From Actinomycetales bacterium UBA1416 (GTDB lineage: Bacteria; Actinomycetota; Actinomycetes; Actinomycetales; Actinomycetaceae): a stretch of 7,136 bases of DNA. This document shows positions 5,854 to 7,136 of the stretch, one piece after another. The stretch lies in assembly GCA_002304945.1 (NCBI GenBank), contig DBPQ01000078.1:1-7136 (forward strand). Direction: 5' to 3'. The number at the start of each line of letters is the position of its first letter. Position 1 is the stretch's first letter. The notes under the pieces were generated by a model, which searched no databases, had not been told where the DNA came from, and was given only the letters and a program-made list of their open reading frames with translations. A program made the position numbers and the translations under genes.

Positions 5854-5968
5854 AGAACTCGCAGAACCCGTCCACGGTGTGTGCCACGTCCTGTGCAGCC
5901 TCGCACCAGACGCACCGCTCATCGCACGGGACGTCCGTCCACGTCCTCTCAACCGTCATGACCGCCAT
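5825..5968 (-). CDS. 47-residue cysteine-rich zinc-ribbon-like protein
   Basis: This small gene begins at ATG 5968 with AGGAG 6 bases upstream and ends at TGA 5827..5825. The protein is 47 residues long and has two cysteine clusters: CDERCVWC (Cys15, 19, 22) and CEFCGAPGHAC (Cys36, 39, 46, with His44). The pattern C-x3-C-x2-C-x13-C-x2-C-x4-H-x-C can bind one or two zinc ions, as in zinc ribbons. Coding is supported by third positions: most codons in this frame end in G or C, while the frame of the downstream HD gene over the same bases is rich in A and T at third positions. The tail overlaps the possible HD start at 5853, so the two genes are likely co-translated. I do not recognise the family. 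A role as a regulatory partner of the HD protein is inference only. Confidence 0.72.
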   Translation of the reverse strand: MAVMTVERTWTDVPCDERCVWCEAAQDVAHTVDGFCEFCGAPGHACA

Positions 5969-6064
5969 GGCATCTCCTCTCCGATGTCTCTCCCTCCATG
6001 GTGGACCCGCCCACTGACACCCCCGGTGCCGACTCGCCGCACGCTGAGGAGGCAGGATGGACGC

Positions 6065-6088
6065 ATGGCGGGGACGGTGGGGCCATGA
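6065..6088 (+). other. Possible 7-residue leader ORF overlapping the ABC permease start
   Basis: ATG 6065 begins MAGTVGP and stops at TGA 6086..6088, sharing ATGA with the permease start at 6085. CAGGAT (6053..6058), a loose match to TANNNT, lies exactly 6 bases before ATG 6065, so the mini-ORF could head a leaderless mRNA and couple translation into the permease. It could also be chance. Confidence 0.25.
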
Positions 6089-7136
6089 TCGCCCGGTACG
6101 TGGCGCGGCGCACCCGTGCCCGCGCCGGCCTCGTCACCCTGCTCGCGCTCACGGTGGCCCTCATCGCCGGGGCCCTCGCGGGCACGCCGGCGTACCTCGC
6201 CGCCGCCTCTCTGCGTGCCGTGGGTGCCGCCCTCGCTGCCGCCGAGCCGGACAGCCGCTACCACCAGCTGACCACCCGCCTGGCCGACGACGCCGCCACC
6301 CAGTCGGACGGGGTCGCCGCCCTCCTCGAGGACGTCCTCCCGGCACCCGAGGTGTGGCACACGGTCCGCTCCTTCCCACTGCGGACGGACTCGGACGCCC
6401 GGCTCGTCCTCCTGGCGGATCCGGCCATCGGCGACCACGCCGACGTCGTCGACGGAGCGTGGCCCGCCACCCCCGGCGAGACCGCCCTCCACGCCGACGC
6501 CGCCACGGCGCTCGGCGTCGCCGTCGGCGACACGCTCGAGGTCGCCGTCGAGGACACGGCCGCGCGCCTGACGGTGGTGGGCACCTGGCGTCCCACCGGC
6601 CACCCGCACTGGGCGGCCGAGCCCCTGGCGGCCTCCGGGACCGACCCCCTCGAGCCGGACGCCCACGGCCCGGCGGTGATCCTGCCCGAGACCCTCGAGT
6701 CCCTCGACCTCACGCCCTACGTCCAGTGGACCATCAGCCCGGGCCCCGGCATCACGCCCACGGACCTCGCCCCGTGGCGCGCGGGGATCGCACGCCTCCC
6801 TGACGCGCTGTCCGACGCCGACCTCACCCACCGGGGCCTCGTCCAGTCCGGCGACCTCGCCACCACGCTCGCCGACATCGACTCGGGTCTCGCCGCCGTG
6901 CGGGTGGCCGCTCTCGTCCCGCTCCTCGTGGTCGCCCTGCTCGCGGTGGTCGTGCTCTGGCAGCTCGCCCGCCTGCTGGCGACCGTGCGCGAGCGCGAGA
7001 CCCTCGTCGCCCTCTCGCGGGGCGGGTCCCGCGGCCAGCTCACCGCCGCCGGTGCGATCGAGGCCCTCGCCGTCGCACTGCCCGGGGCGGCGCTCGGTGC
7101 GGCTGCGGTGCACGCAGCCTCCGCCGGCCGCGGGGC
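6085..7136 (+). CDS. ABC transporter permease, FtsX/MacB-type (partial, N-terminal 350 codons)
   Basis: The frame is open from ATG 6085 to the window edge. Residues 1-14 are basic (MIARYVARRTRAR), and a first membrane helix spans about 15-36. A large extracytoplasmic domain (about 37-270) follows, with a MacB-like segment VVDGAWPATPGETAL around 122-136 and LGVAVGDTLEV around 143-153. A second helix is at about 273-298 and a third begins near 321. The cytoplasmic loop RERETLVALSRGGSRGQL (302-319) between helices is typical of FtsX-like permeases, where it contacts the ATPase. Long permeases of this kind usually work with a separate ATP-binding protein encoded next to them, presumably beyond the window; the substrate is not evident. 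The ribosome site is weak (GGTGGGG close to the ATG), while AGGAGG at 6047..6052 lies too far away. The gene is divergent from the zinc-ribbon gene across 116 bases. Confidence 0.85.
   Translation, partial: MIARYVARRTRARAGLVTLLALTVALIAGALAGTPAYLAAASLRAVGAALAAAEPDSRYHQLTTRLADDAATQSDGVAALLEDVLPAPEVWHTVRSFPLRTDSDARLVLLADPAIGDHADVVDGAWPATPGETALHADAATALGVAVGDTLEVAVEDTAARLTVVGTWRPTGHPHWAAEPLAASGTDPLEPDAHGPAVILPETLESLDLTPYVQWTISPGPGITPTDLAPWRAGIARLPDALSDADLTHRGLVQSGDLATTLADIDSGLAAVRVAALVPLLVVALLAVVVLWQLARLLATVRERETLVALSRGGSRGQLTAAGAIEALAVALPGAALGAAAVHAASAGRG

Noticed and set aside
5101..5961. A 286-codon plus-strand frame opposite the HD and FN3 genes
   Set aside because: Arg/His-rich translation with no motif; the minus strand carries the intact HDxxED and ADKVHN motifs.
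6057..6803. 248-codon plus-strand frame from ATG 6057, which has the best-placed AGGAGG
   Set aside because: The translation is Arg/Pro/Gly-rich with no domain, while the frame from 6085 gives a clear membrane permease over the same bases.
5956..7113. A 385-codon open frame on the minus strand opposite the ABC permease
   Set aside because: Its product is Gly/Arg/Glu-rich without any domain, and the plus strand encodes a convincing permease. It is an antisense artefact of high GC.

Overview
The window is very GC-rich. Its genes have codon third positions that are almost all G or C, several promoters have only a TANNNT -10 element placed directly before the start codon, and one LexA-like box is of the actinobacterial type. 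Together these point to a high-GC actinobacterium; a Micrococcales-type genus is an inference and no species can be named from the sequence alone.

Layout, left to right. (1) The 5' end of a minus-strand gene (1..150) starts under a promoter overlapped by a near-consensus LexA (SOS) box; it may be a DUF222/13E12-type HNH gene. (2) A 217-bp non-coding gap with inverted repeats and TCCACA motifs. (3) Plus strand: a lipoprotein of the CueP copper-binding family (368..988), ending in a TGAGC pentamer array and a hairpin; a serine-dependent glutaminase (1098..2084); a HerA/DUF87-type ATPase broken by a frame change (2163..3354); and a PolI-type 5'-3' exonuclease (3378..4307). (4) Minus strand, converging on the exonuclease with an 8-base overlap: a small DedA/VTT-like membrane protein (4300..4806), a fibronectin type III protein (4830..5213), a MESH1/SpoT-like HD hydrolase (5224..5853) and a 47-residue cysteine-rich zinc-ribbon-like protein (5825..5968). 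(5) Plus strand, divergent: the first 350 codons of an FtsX/MacB-type ABC transporter permease (6085 to the window edge).

Most of this looks like ordinary chromosomal housekeeping and stress genes rather than one dedicated system. The most coherent unit is the minus-strand cluster zinc-ribbon miniprotein, HD (p)ppGpp-hydrolase-like protein, FN3 protein. These genes are packed with overlap or a 10-base gap and are probably co-transcribed; what they do together is unknown. The points most worth a second look are the small zinc-ribbon gene, the apparent loss of a catalytic glutamate in the glutaminase, the internally decayed HerA-like gene, and the SOS-type box at the left edge.
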